A DNA stretch of 64,000 nucleotides from Hydrogenophaga palleronii_A (GCF_031457455.1 NZ_JAVDWU010000015.1:35287-99286), one strand, 5' to 3'. Positions 1 through 8,895 are shown, counted from the stretch's first letter. Numbers and translations are program-made. The notes: generated from the letters alone by a model not told the origin.

Positions 1-1
1 T

Positions 2-1351
2 CAGAAGACCTCTGCACTCGAAGCAGAAGTTCATCGAGGGGATGCAAACGCGCTCGTTACGCTCATAGCTTTTTGTATTGGCTTGACCTGGGATCTGACA
101 ACACAGATTCCCATGTTTTCTAGCGATGAGCACGAGGGATCGCTGGCTTGGTTGGACATCCGCACTGGTGAGGTCTACGTGAAGATCAAGCCGTTATTAC
201 GGGACTTGGGACAGGCAGTCGCCGGCTGTGAAGTGACCTCCGATGTCCTCCGGCTCCCGCTGCCGATGCGCCTAGCGGACGCCCTGAAAACAGCAGTGGC
301 ACAGCGGCCCCAGGCAAGGCGCCTGGGTGACCTGCTAGACGAGCCCACCGCTCATACAGCCGATTGGGATGAGCTATGGAGCGTGAGTCATCGAACCAGG
401 TTCATTCGATCGGCCGTGGTGAACGCCATCAGACTGGACCCCAACAGAGCCGTCGCGGCATTTGCATTTTTGAGTTTTCATCTCATCACCGGGCCGGATC
501 TGCACTACTTGACGGTCAGCGAGGCGGCGGTGTGGTCGATGCGTTCCAAGTTCTTCCAGTCTGTCGGACTTGGAGACACGAACTCGCCAGACCTCGCCGC
601 TGCACACAAAGTAGGTTCGATGCGAACCGCCGAGCGGGACATGGTCCGGTCCATCTTTGAAGAGCTTGACAGCTCTGTGGCAGCGGTTCGAGTGGGTCGA
701 CGATACAGCCTGGGTACGTTGGTCGAACATCACAATCGCTATGCCCGCCGCGTGGCGATGTTTCTTCAGTTTGCGGCTGCCGCCCGCTCTTCAGCAGAGA
801 TTGATTTTCCTGCGTCATCCTGGTTTTTTGGCTCCGTGTTCGGCTACTTGAACGACAAGGACAGCGGCACGGCAGGGGGTCGAACACCCATCCCGATCTC
901 GCCTACAGCCAGCGAACAACTCAGACTCTGGGAGCTGCATTTGCAGAGCCTGCGTCAGCGGCTGAGAAAACTGCTCGGACTGCGCGCACGTTCAGCCGAC
1001 AAACTTATTCAGCGGATTCTGGAGCGCAATCAACTATCCATCTTCTTTCTCCTGGACGAGAGCGCAAGTGTCCGACCCTTGCGATCTGAGGACCTGTTTG
1101 TCGGGCGTTCGGAAAACCTCAATCGCGATTTCGGCCGGCATTTCTTGGCATCGCTGCTGACCGACCGGGGTAGCCCGATCTCCGATGTACAGGTACTACT
1201 GCGCCACCAGGGAGACGCTATCAACCCCGGCTCGGCGTTCGGGGTTGAAGGGCCGCAACCTCGACTGCAACGCGTTGCAATTACTTTGGATCGCATCCTG
1301 ATCGATCTCAACATTCGCCCCCTGCCGGGCGTCGGGGGGAGTGCCGGATGA
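2..1351 (+). CDS. Degenerate tyrosine-recombinase-like protein, 5' end outside window (trio gene 1)
   Basis: The reading frame is open to the left edge of the window, and the residues before the first internal start (TTG at 83) look coding, so the gene almost certainly begins upstream; 449 residues are visible. The C-terminal part resembles the end of a tyrosine recombinase catalytic domain: an R-H pair in DFGRHFLASLL and a later LLRHQGD, where a normal enzyme has GH. No tyrosine follows at the usual distance, where NPGSAF is found instead. It may therefore be a catalytically dead partner of the next gene. Its stop overlaps the next start as ATGA, so the two are translationally coupled. The recombinase assignment is an inference from weak motifs. 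Confidence 0.6.
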   Translation, partial: QKTSALEAEVHRGDANALVTLIAFCIGLTWDLTTQIPMFSSDEHEGSLAWLDIRTGEVYVKIKPLLRDLGQAVAGCEVTSDVLRLPLPMRLADALKTAVAQRPQARRLGDLLDEPTAHTADWDELWSVSHRTRFIRSAVVNAIRLDPNRAVAAFAFLSFHLITGPDLHYLTVSEAAVWSMRSKFFQSVGLGDTNSPDLAAAHKVGSMRTAERDMVRSIFEELDSSVAAVRVGRRYSLGTLVEHHNRYARRVAMFLQFAAAARSSAEIDFPASSWFFGSVFGYLNDKDSGTAGGRTPIPISPTASEQLRLWELHLQSLRQRLRKLLGLRARSADKLIQRILERNQLSIFFLLDESASVRPLRSEDLFVGRSENLNRDFGRHFLASLLTDRGSPISDVQVLLRHQGDAINPGSAFGVEGPQPRLQRVAITLDRILIDLNIRPLPGVGGSAG

Positions 1352-4152
1352 GCAAAAAGACTACGAAGAAAGAAGGGGTCAGCTCTCAACAGGAAGAAGA
1401 CCTTCAACTCAAAGTGAATGGAGGTGATGCGGTGTGGCGCCTGCGCCTTGACTCGGCTGCGCGCGCCGCACGTTTTTGCTCATTTGTTCAGCAGTTGCCA
1501 GACCACTGGTCAACGGTATCAGATGAGGTCTGCGCCGTTCTGTGCGTCCTTGGGTACGAATGCGTTCTCACCCGACAGGATCTGCTGGGCCTGCTTGCGA
1601 GCTCGGGTCAGCAGAAGACCATTCCGCACGCCGTACGAGTAACCTGGGAACAAAAGTGTGGGAAGAACAGCAGGTTCGAGTCTCGATGTCTGTCGGCCAG
1701 GACTGTCTTGGCTTTGAAAAAAACGTCCAGCTTCATCGACTGGCCGAACGCCATCTCGTCGACCGAACAGCATCTTGAAATGGTCTATCCCTTTCTCGTG
1801 CAACCTCCTCCCACCGTCGTGTTGGAAGAAGTGCTGCTTGACGCGTCAGCGTGGCATTACCTTCATCTGCCGGCTTGTCTTTACTCTCACATTCGCGGCG
1901 CAATCTCAATGCCTTCGCTGCCGAATACGGTGCTCGATCGCCTCAACGCCAAGGATGATTTGGAGCAAGGCACCACGGATGCGGAGCTTGACCCCCACTC
2001 CGAGCTACCGGGTGCAGCAGAAGTCGAACGGGTTCAGGACGCGTCGATGGATCTCCTCCTCGACCCACCGTCGAATGGTGCTCCAGTGTTCCCCAAGAAG
2101 TCGATCGGCTTGCTGAAAAGCCTTTGCGCGGTTTCCTCCAACGATGCTGGGATTCGACTATCGACGCATCTGGCGCGTGCGTCGACCCAGACAAAGTTGA
2201 CTCTCGCAACAAACATCCTCACCGGTGAAGGGTGGGTCGGTGCCACATTGGCAGCATGGGTCGCGCACCTGCTCCACCACGGAAGCATTCGCAAAGAGAA
2301 CCCAGCGGTGTCCACGCTATCCGCGTACGTTGGAGAACTGCTTGAACCCCTTGCAAATGCGCTGATTCGAATGAACAAGCCTCCGATCCTAATGATGCAG
2401 GAGGATTGGGTGGAGCTTTTTGAATCGCTGGCACAAGAGGGAACCCAGTTGAGAGGCGCTTCCTTGAGCGCTCTTCACCTCTGGGCCATCCGCAGCTTCG
2501 GTTGCGATCCGATGCCGCAGATCATGTTTGCGCAGAACGGGCCCTCTCATCATGTGCGGGGCAATGTCGTGTGGCCCGCTGAGCAGGCCCGCGCAATACA
2601 GCTGGCAGCCTCTGCTTCTTTCGACGAAAGGGTGAATGCCCAGTGCACCGTCATGCTCATCCTCGGATGCACGGGCCTCTTTCGGATCTCAGAGCTCCCA
2701 TCGCTTCGAACTACAGATATTCAAGCCACTCGCGAAGGTGTGCGAGTGGCCATCGACCCGTCGCGCGAAACTCATGGTGGCAAGAGCCGCGCTGCCCGAA
2801 GGGTGGTGTATCTCAATGAGGTCGAGGCTTTGAGGTACATCCTGGATTTTCGGGACCGCCGCAACATGGAGTCGAACTTCGACCCCAGCGAACCTGTCCA
2901 TTTGTTTGGAGATCCCAACAAGCCCCAAAAGCTCTATCAGTTTGGTCTTTGCACCCGAATGACCAACCAGATCCTGAGGGCATGCACCGGGGATGAGTCG
3001 GTCTCATTCCACTCCTTGCGGCACACCTCCGCTTCAGACCGCTGCATTCAATTGCTCACTGAGCCACTCGCACCAACAGCCATCGCACCGCTGCATATCT
3101 TGCTACACGAAATGGGTCATGCATCGCCGACAACTTTGTGGAGCACCTATTTTCATTTCAGCGACTTTGCAATTCGGGACCGAATCGACAAGGTGGCTGA
3201 AGTCAGGCAGATGAACTCGACAGAGGTCGGCTTCTGGCTCCAGGAACCCTCTAGCACTTTGAGGCAGCAGTTACAAAGGGGCAGCGAAGGCGACGCCGCA
3301 GGCTTCTACTTGAAACGGATCGACCGCGCAGCATTCGGGCCAGATTCAAATGCTCACCGACCCGCCCAACCGTATGGACTTTCAATGACGCCGACACCAG
3401 AACCGAGTTCGGCAACGCAGATCGACTACGAGTGGATTTTGAAGGGACTCTCTGCCATCGTGAGCGATCTTCCTTCGAGCGCCATTTGCTCGCGCCTCTC
3501 TTGCACAAGTGAACACGTGAAACGGCTGTGTCTGTCCATACAGCAATCTCTTCAGGCGCTGCGTTTACAGCGGCGCCACAAGCTCTCTTCGTTGCTTCTC
3601 GACACGGCCGATGTCGATCACTGTGTGAGATGGGCAAGGGAGCAGTTGGATCGGCAAGGTTGGTCCTTTCAAACTTCGCGATCCGAGGGCATCCGCCGCT
3701 TGCATCGACATTTGAAAGACCATGCGGACAAGTCCTTTCCCGCCGCGAGAGCGTGGTGCGTGATGTACAGCAACGCTGTGCTTTCACTGGAAGATTCCAT
3801 CGCAATCATCTCGTTTTTGAGAACGCTCAGAGACGCAGGCTTTCCACCACAGGGTTTGGTGGTACGGGTGCAAACGCTGGCGTCAGATGTGCCCCAGCTG
3901 CAACACGAGCAGCACATCAGGGGTGCAATCACAGCGATCAACGCCATCACCATCGAGGCGCTGGGCACCGATGTTCGTATCGAGCAGGTTCGACCACGGC
4001 GTGGCTACCCAAAGCGCTATTTGCTGGCAGGCCGCACGGCCTTTCGCGGCGGTGGCGCGGCAGCTTCAGCGGCGATTTGCATGCGTGAACTCCATGGAAT
4101 TTTATTCGGGCTGCATGTCCTTCACAACATCACGAAATGGGAGAACCCATGA
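1348..4152 (+). CDS. Large tyrosine recombinase (trio gene 2)
   Basis: This 934-residue protein carries a full tyrosine-recombinase catalytic set in its middle third: Arg in FRISELPSLR, Lys in HGGKSRAAR, the HxxR box in FHSLRHTS, His in EMGHASP and a Tyr in LWSTYFHF shortly after. Known enzymes of this family cut and rejoin DNA through the tyrosine. The N-terminal ~400 residues and the ~300 residues after the catalytic domain match nothing I recognise; the tail has helical, basic segments that could bind DNA. It overlaps both neighbours by 4 bp (ATGA), so the three genes form one operon. Large recombinases in overlapping trios occur in Tn554-like, RIT and gamma-mobile-trio elements. Which of these it belongs to, if any, is not decidable by eye. 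Confidence 0.85.
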   Translation: MSKKTTKKEGVSSQQEEDLQLKVNGGDAVWRLRLDSAARAARFCSFVQQLPDHWSTVSDEVCAVLCVLGYECVLTRQDLLGLLASSGQQKTIPHAVRVTWEQKCGKNSRFESRCLSARTVLALKKTSSFIDWPNAISSTEQHLEMVYPFLVQPPPTVVLEEVLLDASAWHYLHLPACLYSHIRGAISMPSLPNTVLDRLNAKDDLEQGTTDAELDPHSELPGAAEVERVQDASMDLLLDPPSNGAPVFPKKSIGLLKSLCAVSSNDAGIRLSTHLARASTQTKLTLATNILTGEGWVGATLAAWVAHLLHHGSIRKENPAVSTLSAYVGELLEPLANALIRMNKPPILMMQEDWVELFESLAQEGTQLRGASLSALHLWAIRSFGCDPMPQIMFAQNGPSHHVRGNVVWPAEQARAIQLAASASFDERVNAQCTVMLILGCTGLFRISELPSLRTTDIQATREGVRVAIDPSRETHGGKSRAARRVVYLNEVEALRYILDFRDRRNMESNFDPSEPVHLFGDPNKPQKLYQFGLCTRMTNQILRACTGDESVSFHSLRHTSASDRCIQLLTEPLAPTAIAPLHILLHEMGHASPTTLWSTYFHFSDFAIRDRIDKVAEVRQMNSTEVGFWLQEPSSTLRQQLQRGSEGDAAGFYLKRIDRAAFGPDSNAHRPAQPYGLSMTPTPEPSSATQIDYEWILKGLSAIVSDLPSSAICSRLSCTSEHVKRLCLSIQQSLQALRLQRRHKLSSLLLDTADVDHCVRWAREQLDRQGWSFQTSRSEGIRRLHRHLKDHADKSFPAARAWCVMYSNAVLSLEDSIAIISFLRTLRDAGFPPQGLVVRVQTLASDVPQLQHEQHIRGAITAINAITIEALGTDVRIEQVRPRRGYPKRYLLAGRTAFRGGGAAASAAICMRELHGILFGLHVLHNITKWENP

Positions 4153-4925
4153 CTCATTCCAAGGCATTGTTCAGCGTTCACTTTTGTCAATCATCACAAG
4201 AGCTTCTTCTTGATGACTACAGGCATCTGCTCGATCGTGTGGAGTCCGGCATACAGAAACTGCTCAAGCCACTTCGCCTTATGAGCAGCGTCCGTTTTGT
4301 GAGGTGCGTGGATGCAACGGGGAAGGAATGGATGGACGTTCATCTCCAGGAAGGCAGTCAACTCAGCTTTGTGCGTGAGCTTGAAGCTTCGATTGACAGC
4401 ACATTGGACCTGCTTGACATCGAGGTCGGTGCTGCCGCTTCCGTGGCGCGACAGGCATTGCACACGTTGCGCGAGCTCCAGTTCCGCAAGACTTGGAACT
4501 CCAGAGATCTGTTGAATCTTGTCGATCGCCGCATCAAGTCAAGTGAGGCTGCGTCCTTAGGCCGCGACTTGGAGACTGAGGATCACAAGGTGAGCATTCG
4601 CTTTTCGCAGGGTCACATCTCAAACGCACCGGTCCCTCATCGTCGATTCAGCGCGCTTTGTTTGGATTCCGTTGAACTTAGTTTCAGGCCCAGCCACGTG
4701 GGTGTGGACAGAGCGTTTGTGAGTCTTGCGAACACTGCCATGAAGCAGATAAATGCAAAGGCCAGGCGTATCGAGGTCTCGTGGCATGAACCAGCTGGTC
4801 ATTCCATTTCCGATCGCCTTTTCGAGTCGACCAGAACTCAGACCTGGATCACCGCTCGTTGCAAGGTGGTCGTCAACTCAACGGGTGCGGCCAAAGCACT
4901 GCTGCTTGAAACGCTCATGGAATGA
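4149..4925 (+). CDS. Conserved-looking hypothetical protein (trio gene 3)
   Basis: I chose the ATG at 4149 because it overlaps the previous stop as ATGA, exactly like the junction between the first two trio genes; an in-frame ATG lies 12 bp earlier. The 258-residue product is mixed alpha/beta with no signal peptide or membrane segment, and I recognise no family. Position argues that it is an accessory protein of the upstream recombinases, comparable with the third, non-catalytic protein of other recombinase trios. It is the last gene of the operon; about 335 bp without a gene follow, and I see no inverted repeat there that would mark an element end. Confidence 0.7.
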   Translation: MTHSKALFSVHFCQSSQELLLDDYRHLLDRVESGIQKLLKPLRLMSSVRFVRCVDATGKEWMDVHLQEGSQLSFVRELEASIDSTLDLLDIEVGAAASVARQALHTLRELQFRKTWNSRDLLNLVDRRIKSSEAASLGRDLETEDHKVSIRFSQGHISNAPVPHRRFSALCLDSVELSFRPSHVGVDRAFVSLANTAMKQINAKARRIEVSWHEPAGHSISDRLFESTRTQTWITARCKVVVNSTGAAKALLLETLME

Positions 4926-5202
4926 TGTATCGCCACGAGGTTCGATCACTCATGTTTCGTCGGTTCAACTGCTGCAGAAGCCTGGTTTGAAATCTGGGGA
5001 AGACTGCCTCTGCTTCTGCACTTGCAACCTCTGCCAAAACATGAACGCCCGGGGGTGTGCTGTTTCTATCCGTTTTTGAATAGTTGGATGGATTTTCCCC
5101 TACAAGCATTCGATTTCGGATGGTTGTGGAGGATGGGCAGACCTGCACCCAGAGGGCAAGGGGTGACGGGCTTGTGCTGACGATCGGCGAGTGCCCAAGG
5201 GG

Positions 5203-5230
5203 TTGATCCCTCACCTCAAAACTCTATACT
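5203..5230 (+). promoter_or_regulatory. Sigma-70-type promoter for the 57-residue ORF
   Basis: TTGATC (5203-5208) and TATACT (5225-5230) are separated by 16 bp, a good match to the sigma-70 consensus. A transcript would start near 5237, about 25 nt before the ATG at 5262. The rest of the 4926-5261 gap shows no other convincing feature. Confidence 0.6.
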
Positions 5231-5261
5231 TGAAAGCGCATTCACCAATTCATCGCACATC

Positions 5262-5435
5262 ATGTTTGAGACCCTTCCCCTCACGTTGATCAACAGCGCA
5301 TTGATCCTGGGAATCATCCTGGCGCTCATCATTTGGCCTGCGGTGAAAGAGAAGACAAGAGAGCTCAAAGAAGAGACACAGCGCTTGCGAGACGCGGCAG
5401 TCGGGGACACCAGCTCCCACAAGACTGACGCCTGA
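5262..5435 (+). CDS. Small single-pass membrane protein, 57 residues
   Basis: A short ORF begins MFETLPLTLINSALILG. Residues 9-25 are a strongly hydrophobic helix, followed by a highly charged stretch (KEKTRELKEETQRLRD) typical of an amphipathic or coiled-coil helix and a polar tail. This is the layout of many bacterial membrane microproteins. It has a consensus-like promoter just upstream and a strong terminator 85 bp downstream, so it looks like an independent transcription unit. No clear Shine-Dalgarno sequence is visible. I do not recognise the family and assign no function. Confidence 0.55.
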   Translation: MFETLPLTLINSALILGIILALIIWPAVKEKTRELKEETQRLRDAAVGDTSSHKTDA

Positions 5436-5520
5436 GTTCACCGCGCGAAAGACTCGGTCTGTACCCCCCATAGCGGAAGCTGCTGCGGGTAGTGCACTGC
5501 CGACTTGATCAGAGCGACTG

Positions 5521-5560
5521 ACAAAGCCCGCAGTTCGATCAGACGGACTGCGGGCTTTGT
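5521..5560. terminator. Bidirectional rho-independent terminator
   Basis: Two perfect 13-bp arms (5521-5533 and 5548-5560) flank a 14-nt loop, with A and T runs at the outer ends. It sits between the small membrane-protein gene and the convergent minus-strand operon ending at 5572, and can serve both. Confidence 0.8.
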
Positions 5561-5571
5561 TGACTTGTCGT

Positions 5572-6363
5572 TCAATTAACCTTGCTTCCCCACTCCGCCT
5601 GAATCGGCAGGTTGCTCAAGTGCACCGCCGCAGCGATGCGGGCCACCTGCTCGGCGTTACGCACATCGCGCGGTGCGTGGTCCAGCACGGCGGTCATGGT
5701 TTCTCCCCTGGCCGTGTCCTGGCTGCGCAGATCGCGCAAGGCGTCTTCCAGCAGAAGCAGCTTGATCGCCTGCACCTCCGCGGGCGTGATGCCGTCCGGG
5801 CCATAGTGGGTTTTTACATAAGGATGGGCGCAGTGGAACAAGGCGCAGGACTGCACAAAGGCGGCAGAAAAAACAAACCCGCGTTCCCGGGTATCGATCA
5901 CCTTCATGCTCGCAGCCCGTTGCCCGGCCCGAATTGCTTCACGCAGCGGCAGAAGCGCCGGCATGGGTACGGCTGGGTCTCCGCCCTTGGGCAGGCGCAT
6001 GTGGTGAAACACTTCCACCATCAGGTTGTCCTGGAACACCTTGTTCAGGAAGCGTTCCAGAAAGGCGTCATTCACTTGAGGGCGTTCGGCGTGCATGCGG
6101 TTGCGCAGCAGGCTGACCCACTTGGGGTGCATTCGCATCGGATCTCCGGGGAGGTAGACCTCGGGCACTTCTCGCGTGGGAGGAAGCGCCACCGGACCGG
6201 TCAAGCCCTGCAGGATGAGTGAATCCGGTGGGACCAGCGGTGCATGCTGAGCCAGGCCAGCGCTGGGCACTGGTGGGAAAACACGCAGATGCTGCGAGCG
6301 CACCGAGCGGCTGGTGCTGGGTGCTGAAGAAGAGTGAACATTGCGGCGGGTGGGGTTGTTCAT
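5572..6363 (-). CDS. Hypothetical protein, last gene of integrase module
   Basis: The 263-residue product has a polar, Ser/Pro-rich first ~60 residues and then a compact, mostly helical body. The body contains the Cys/His cluster CALFHCAHPYV near residue 180, which could bind metal, although nothing confirms it. It has no signal peptide or membrane segment, and I do not recognise the family. It is the final ORF of a minus-strand series that begins with the excisionase-like gene and the integrase, so it is probably cargo or an accessory gene of that element. Transcription would stop at the hairpin just downstream (5521-5560). Confidence 0.6.
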   Translation of the reverse strand: MNNPTRRNVHSSSAPSTSRSVRSQHLRVFPPVPSAGLAQHAPLVPPDSLILQGLTGPVALPPTREVPEVYLPGDPMRMHPKWVSLLRNRMHAERPQVNDAFLERFLNKVFQDNLMVEVFHHMRLPKGGDPAVPMPALLPLREAIRAGQRAASMKVIDTRERGFVFSAAFVQSCALFHCAHPYVKTHYGPDGITPAEVQAIKLLLLEDALRDLRSQDTARGETMTAVLDHAPRDVRNAEQVARIAAAVHLSNLPIQAEWGSKVN

Positions 6364-6482
6364 GAGGAGGTCCTTGGGTGCAATGAAGGTTTCAGGGATT
6401 GATTTCAGGGGGTCAAATCTGTCGCGGAAGGGGTGGAGCGCGCACAGACAAAAGTGGCTTCGGCTTCACCCCTCCAAACCGG

Positions 6483-7019
6483 TCAGGTCGCCTTGCGCAG
6501 CGGTGAGTTCTTGCTGGGAGCCTTGGGCGCCATATCCGTACTATTCCCCCTACCCGCCCTCTCACCCTTCTCCGCACGGTCTGCAGGCTCCCGCTGTTTC
6601 GCTCGACCACCCGGCATCACCGGAAACACCGTTTCAGGGGCCATCAAGGCAAGCGTGATCTCAAAGGCATCGGTGTCGGTCATGACAGCCAGTGGCAGGA
6701 CGGCTTCATCCAGCGCCTCTCTCAGTCGCAGGGCCGCCTCTGTGCCCATGGCGGTGTGGCTCCTGTCGGTGAGACTGACCAGCCCGACGGCGAACACCTG
6801 GTGCAATTGCACAGTTGTGGGTACTGAGCCTGGCCTTGCCGACGGGCTTGCCCCCGTAGAAGCTTCGGGCGGGACATGCCCTGTGCTTTTGGTATCTGCT
6901 TTCCCTGTGGTGGAGGTGCGCTTGGACGAGGCGCTTGGTTTTTTTACCTTCGGGGCTGCTGCAGGTTTTGCGTTTCCGGAAGTGCTGGGTTTGTTTTGAC
7001 GGTTCATGTTGATTTCCAA
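6483..7019 (-). CDS. Hypothetical protein with low-complexity ends
   Basis: In this 178-residue product, the first ~70 residues are rich in Lys, Ser, Thr, Pro and Ala, and the last ~40 are again basic and polar. Only a core of about 70 residues (around VQLHQVFAVGLVSL) looks folded, with alternating hydrophobic residues and an Asp/Glu-rich helix. Disordered basic tails fit a nucleic-acid-binding accessory protein, but that is speculation. A second start, MNRQN, lies 12 bp inside and is equally possible. It lies between the integrase and the 263-residue ORF on the same strand, as part of the same module. Confidence 0.5.
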   Translation of the reverse strand: MEINMNRQNKPSTSGNAKPAAAPKVKKPSASSKRTSTTGKADTKSTGHVPPEASTGASPSARPGSVPTTVQLHQVFAVGLVSLTDRSHTAMGTEAALRLREALDEAVLPLAVMTDTDAFEITLALMAPETVFPVMPGGRAKQREPADRAEKGERAGRGNSTDMAPKAPSKNSPLRKAT

Positions 7020-7142
7020 GTTGGTTCTTCGGGCTGATCTGAGTTGGTCAGGAGCACTGGCTTTGCGGTCGGCAGACGTGGCTCCGCCCTGCCCTCGTTC
7101 TCAGGCATGTGTTTCTGACGTTGGTTGGGATCGGCTGTTGGA

Positions 7143-8513
7143 TCAGCCGCTGGGGGACGGAGAGCTCTCGGCGTTGTGTGCGTGGCAATCGACGTCCACA
7201 CTGGACTGCGGTTTTTCGCCTGTGCCGGCCTGGTGCGGCAGGCCCAAATGAACCAACCGATCAGCACCCGTTGATTGCTTCTCGTCCAGCCGAATGGCCA
7301 GGCCAGTGACCGGCACCACGGATATGTGCTGTTTGAGCAGCCGCTCCATGGCCGAGCCGTCGCGCCGGGTCAGGTTGGGCACGTACCGGCTGTAGATGCG
7401 GAACAGCATTTCTGTGCTGGTGTGACCCAGCTGTCGCGCGATCCACTCCGGTGCCTCGCCTGACGCGAGCCACAGCGTGGCTGATGTATGGCGCATCTGG
7501 TAGGCCCGGCGGTGCGGGATGCTCAGGTGTCGCAACAGCGGCGCCCACACGCGGTTCAGAAAGTTCTGGTTGTCGATGGGCCCACCACTGCGGTTGCAGA
7601 ACACGAACTCGGCGGTCTTGCCCGTGACCTTGAACTGCCTTTGCAAGGCGTCGAACACCAGGTCGTTCATCTGGATGTCGCGCATGCTGCCATCGGTCTT
7701 GAGCTCGTCCTCTTCCTTCATCACGATGGCTTCGCGCACCAGGATCAGTCTCCGCTCGAAATCGATGTACTTCCACTTCAGCCCGTGCACCTCACCCGTT
7801 CGCATGCCGGTGAAGAAGCGCACAGTGAAGTAGTCGCGGTAGTCAGGCCGCGCGGTGCTCAGGATGCGCTGGACCTCGTCCAGGGTGAAAGGCATCACAT
7901 CGCTGCGCTTCATCTTGAGCGGTTTGATGTTGCGAAACGCGGAAGTAAACTCGAACCGGTCGGCCGCTTCGTTGAGGATCTGCCGCAGCGGCTTCAACAC
8001 GGAGTTGATGCGACGGTTGGACAATGTGCTCTGGGATTTTCGGGTGGTTACTTTGGCGAGTGTTGCCCGAAATGCCAGTACGTCTGCCTTGGTGATCTGG
8101 CCGACCTCCTTCTCCCCGAAATAGGGAATGAGGTACTGGTCGATCGACCCACGCTGCGTGACGCGGTAGCTGCGCCGCCACGACACTTCCGACTCCGCGA
8201 ACCACTGTTCAGCGAACTCTGTGAACGTGGGTGTGCCGGTGCGGGTTGAGGGCTGGCGCTGCAGGTCCGGTGCGCTCGCCTCCTCGGCTGCTTCAGCAGC
8301 AGGGTCACGCGACGGCAGTAGTTTGCCGAAGGTCTTCTGGTAGTCGAAGGTGCCGAGGGCGATTTCGGCTTCGATGCGGTCGAGGGCTTTTTGCAGGCGC
8401 TTGCGGTTGGCAGGACTGTCCGGAAGAGTTGTGTACTCACGCAACCGTTGACCTGAATAGCGGAAGTCCATGAACAGCGTGCCTTTGCTTTCATGGCGGC
8501 GAACACTACCCAT
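7143..8513 (-). CDS. Site-specific tyrosine integrase
   Basis: This 456-residue integrase inserts and excises the surrounding element. The N-terminus (MGSVRRHESKGTLFMDFRYS) matches the arm-type DNA-binding domain of the DUF3596 kind; a core-binding SAM-like domain follows around residues 90-190. The catalytic domain shows Arg in FTGMRTGEVHGLKW, Lys in DELKTDGSM, an R-H pair in AYQMRHTSA (Tyr replaces the first His of the HxxR box), His in RQLGHTS and the nucleophile Tyr in RIYSRYV. A polar tail extends beyond the tyrosine. The start overlaps the excisionase-like gene by 8 bp. No tRNA or clear attachment repeat is visible next to it in this window. Confidence 0.92.
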   Translation of the reverse strand: MGSVRRHESKGTLFMDFRYSGQRLREYTTLPDSPANRKRLQKALDRIEAEIALGTFDYQKTFGKLLPSRDPAAEAAEEASAPDLQRQPSTRTGTPTFTEFAEQWFAESEVSWRRSYRVTQRGSIDQYLIPYFGEKEVGQITKADVLAFRATLAKVTTRKSQSTLSNRRINSVLKPLRQILNEAADRFEFTSAFRNIKPLKMKRSDVMPFTLDEVQRILSTARPDYRDYFTVRFFTGMRTGEVHGLKWKYIDFERRLILVREAIVMKEEDELKTDGSMRDIQMNDLVFDALQRQFKVTGKTAEFVFCNRSGGPIDNQNFLNRVWAPLLRHLSIPHRRAYQMRHTSATLWLASGEAPEWIARQLGHTSTEMLFRIYSRYVPNLTRRDGSAMERLLKQHISVVPVTGLAIRLDEKQSTGADRLVHLGLPHQAGTGEKPQSSVDVDCHAHNAESSPSPSG

Positions 8514-8745
8514 GGATCACACCTCCGCTGGCCAGTGGAATGTCTGCGGTATTCACGGCCGAGTGTTCGGCCATGTCGGCCTCAATGCGCTCCCAGATGT
8601 AGAGCGTCTTGCGGCCCCCAAAGGGTCGGATGTAGTGACGCCCTTCCAGCAACACGCTGTCTTTCAGGCGATCTCGGATGGTTCGACTGTCGTATTTGAT
8701 TCGAGACGACAACTCATCGGTCGTCAGGTAGGTGCATGCAGACAC
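8506..8745 (-). CDS. Excisionase-like small DNA-binding protein
   Basis: This 79-residue protein is encoded immediately upstream of the integrase and overlaps it by 8 bp, the usual place of a recombination directionality factor. The sequence YLTTDELSSRIKYDSRTIRD looks like a winged helix-turn-helix of the MerR/excisionase type, with the basic, aromatic wing HYIRPFGGRKTLYIW. Such proteins bend DNA at the attachment sites and favour excision. The function is inferred from position and fold. Its promoter must lie in the divergent region that holds the palindromic operator. Confidence 0.7.
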   Translation of the reverse strand: MSACTYLTTDELSSRIKYDSRTIRDRLKDSVLLEGRHYIRPFGGRKTLYIWERIEADMAEHSAVNTADIPLASGGVIHG

Positions 8746-8807
8746 TTCTCACTCCTTCTGGTTAATGGGACAATCAGAACAACAAAAGAGCATTCAAATC
8801 GCTTTTT

Positions 8808-8877
8808 TGTCATCCTGAGTGGCATTATGGAGTGATAAATGCCATCGTCAAGTGCTTTATGTCATCTTGGATGACAT
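8808..8877. promoter_or_regulatory. Operator region between excisionase/integrase and XRE regulator
   Basis: A perfect palindrome, ATGTCATC-TTG-GATGACAT, lies at 8859-8877. Related half-sites occur at 8839-8846 (ATGCCATC) and as an imperfect pair at 8808-8825 (TGTCATC ... GGCAT). The 150-bp gap is divergent, and the regulator starting at 8896 belongs to a family that binds such palindromes, so autoregulation and control of the integrase operon are likely. Confidence 0.6.
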
Positions 8878-8895
8878 TTTTTCTCGGAGTACGTC

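Noticed and set aside
1..68. Alternative frame ending at TAG 66-68 as the tail of an upstream gene
   Set aside because: The frame of the 2-1351 gene is open over the same bases and reads more like protein, so both cannot be coding and the in-frame extension is preferred.
5572..6363. MobH/TraI-type relaxase for the 263-residue ORF
   Set aside because: The His-rich segment CALFHCAHPYV does not give the HD or relaxase motifs in order, and no transfer genes are nearby.
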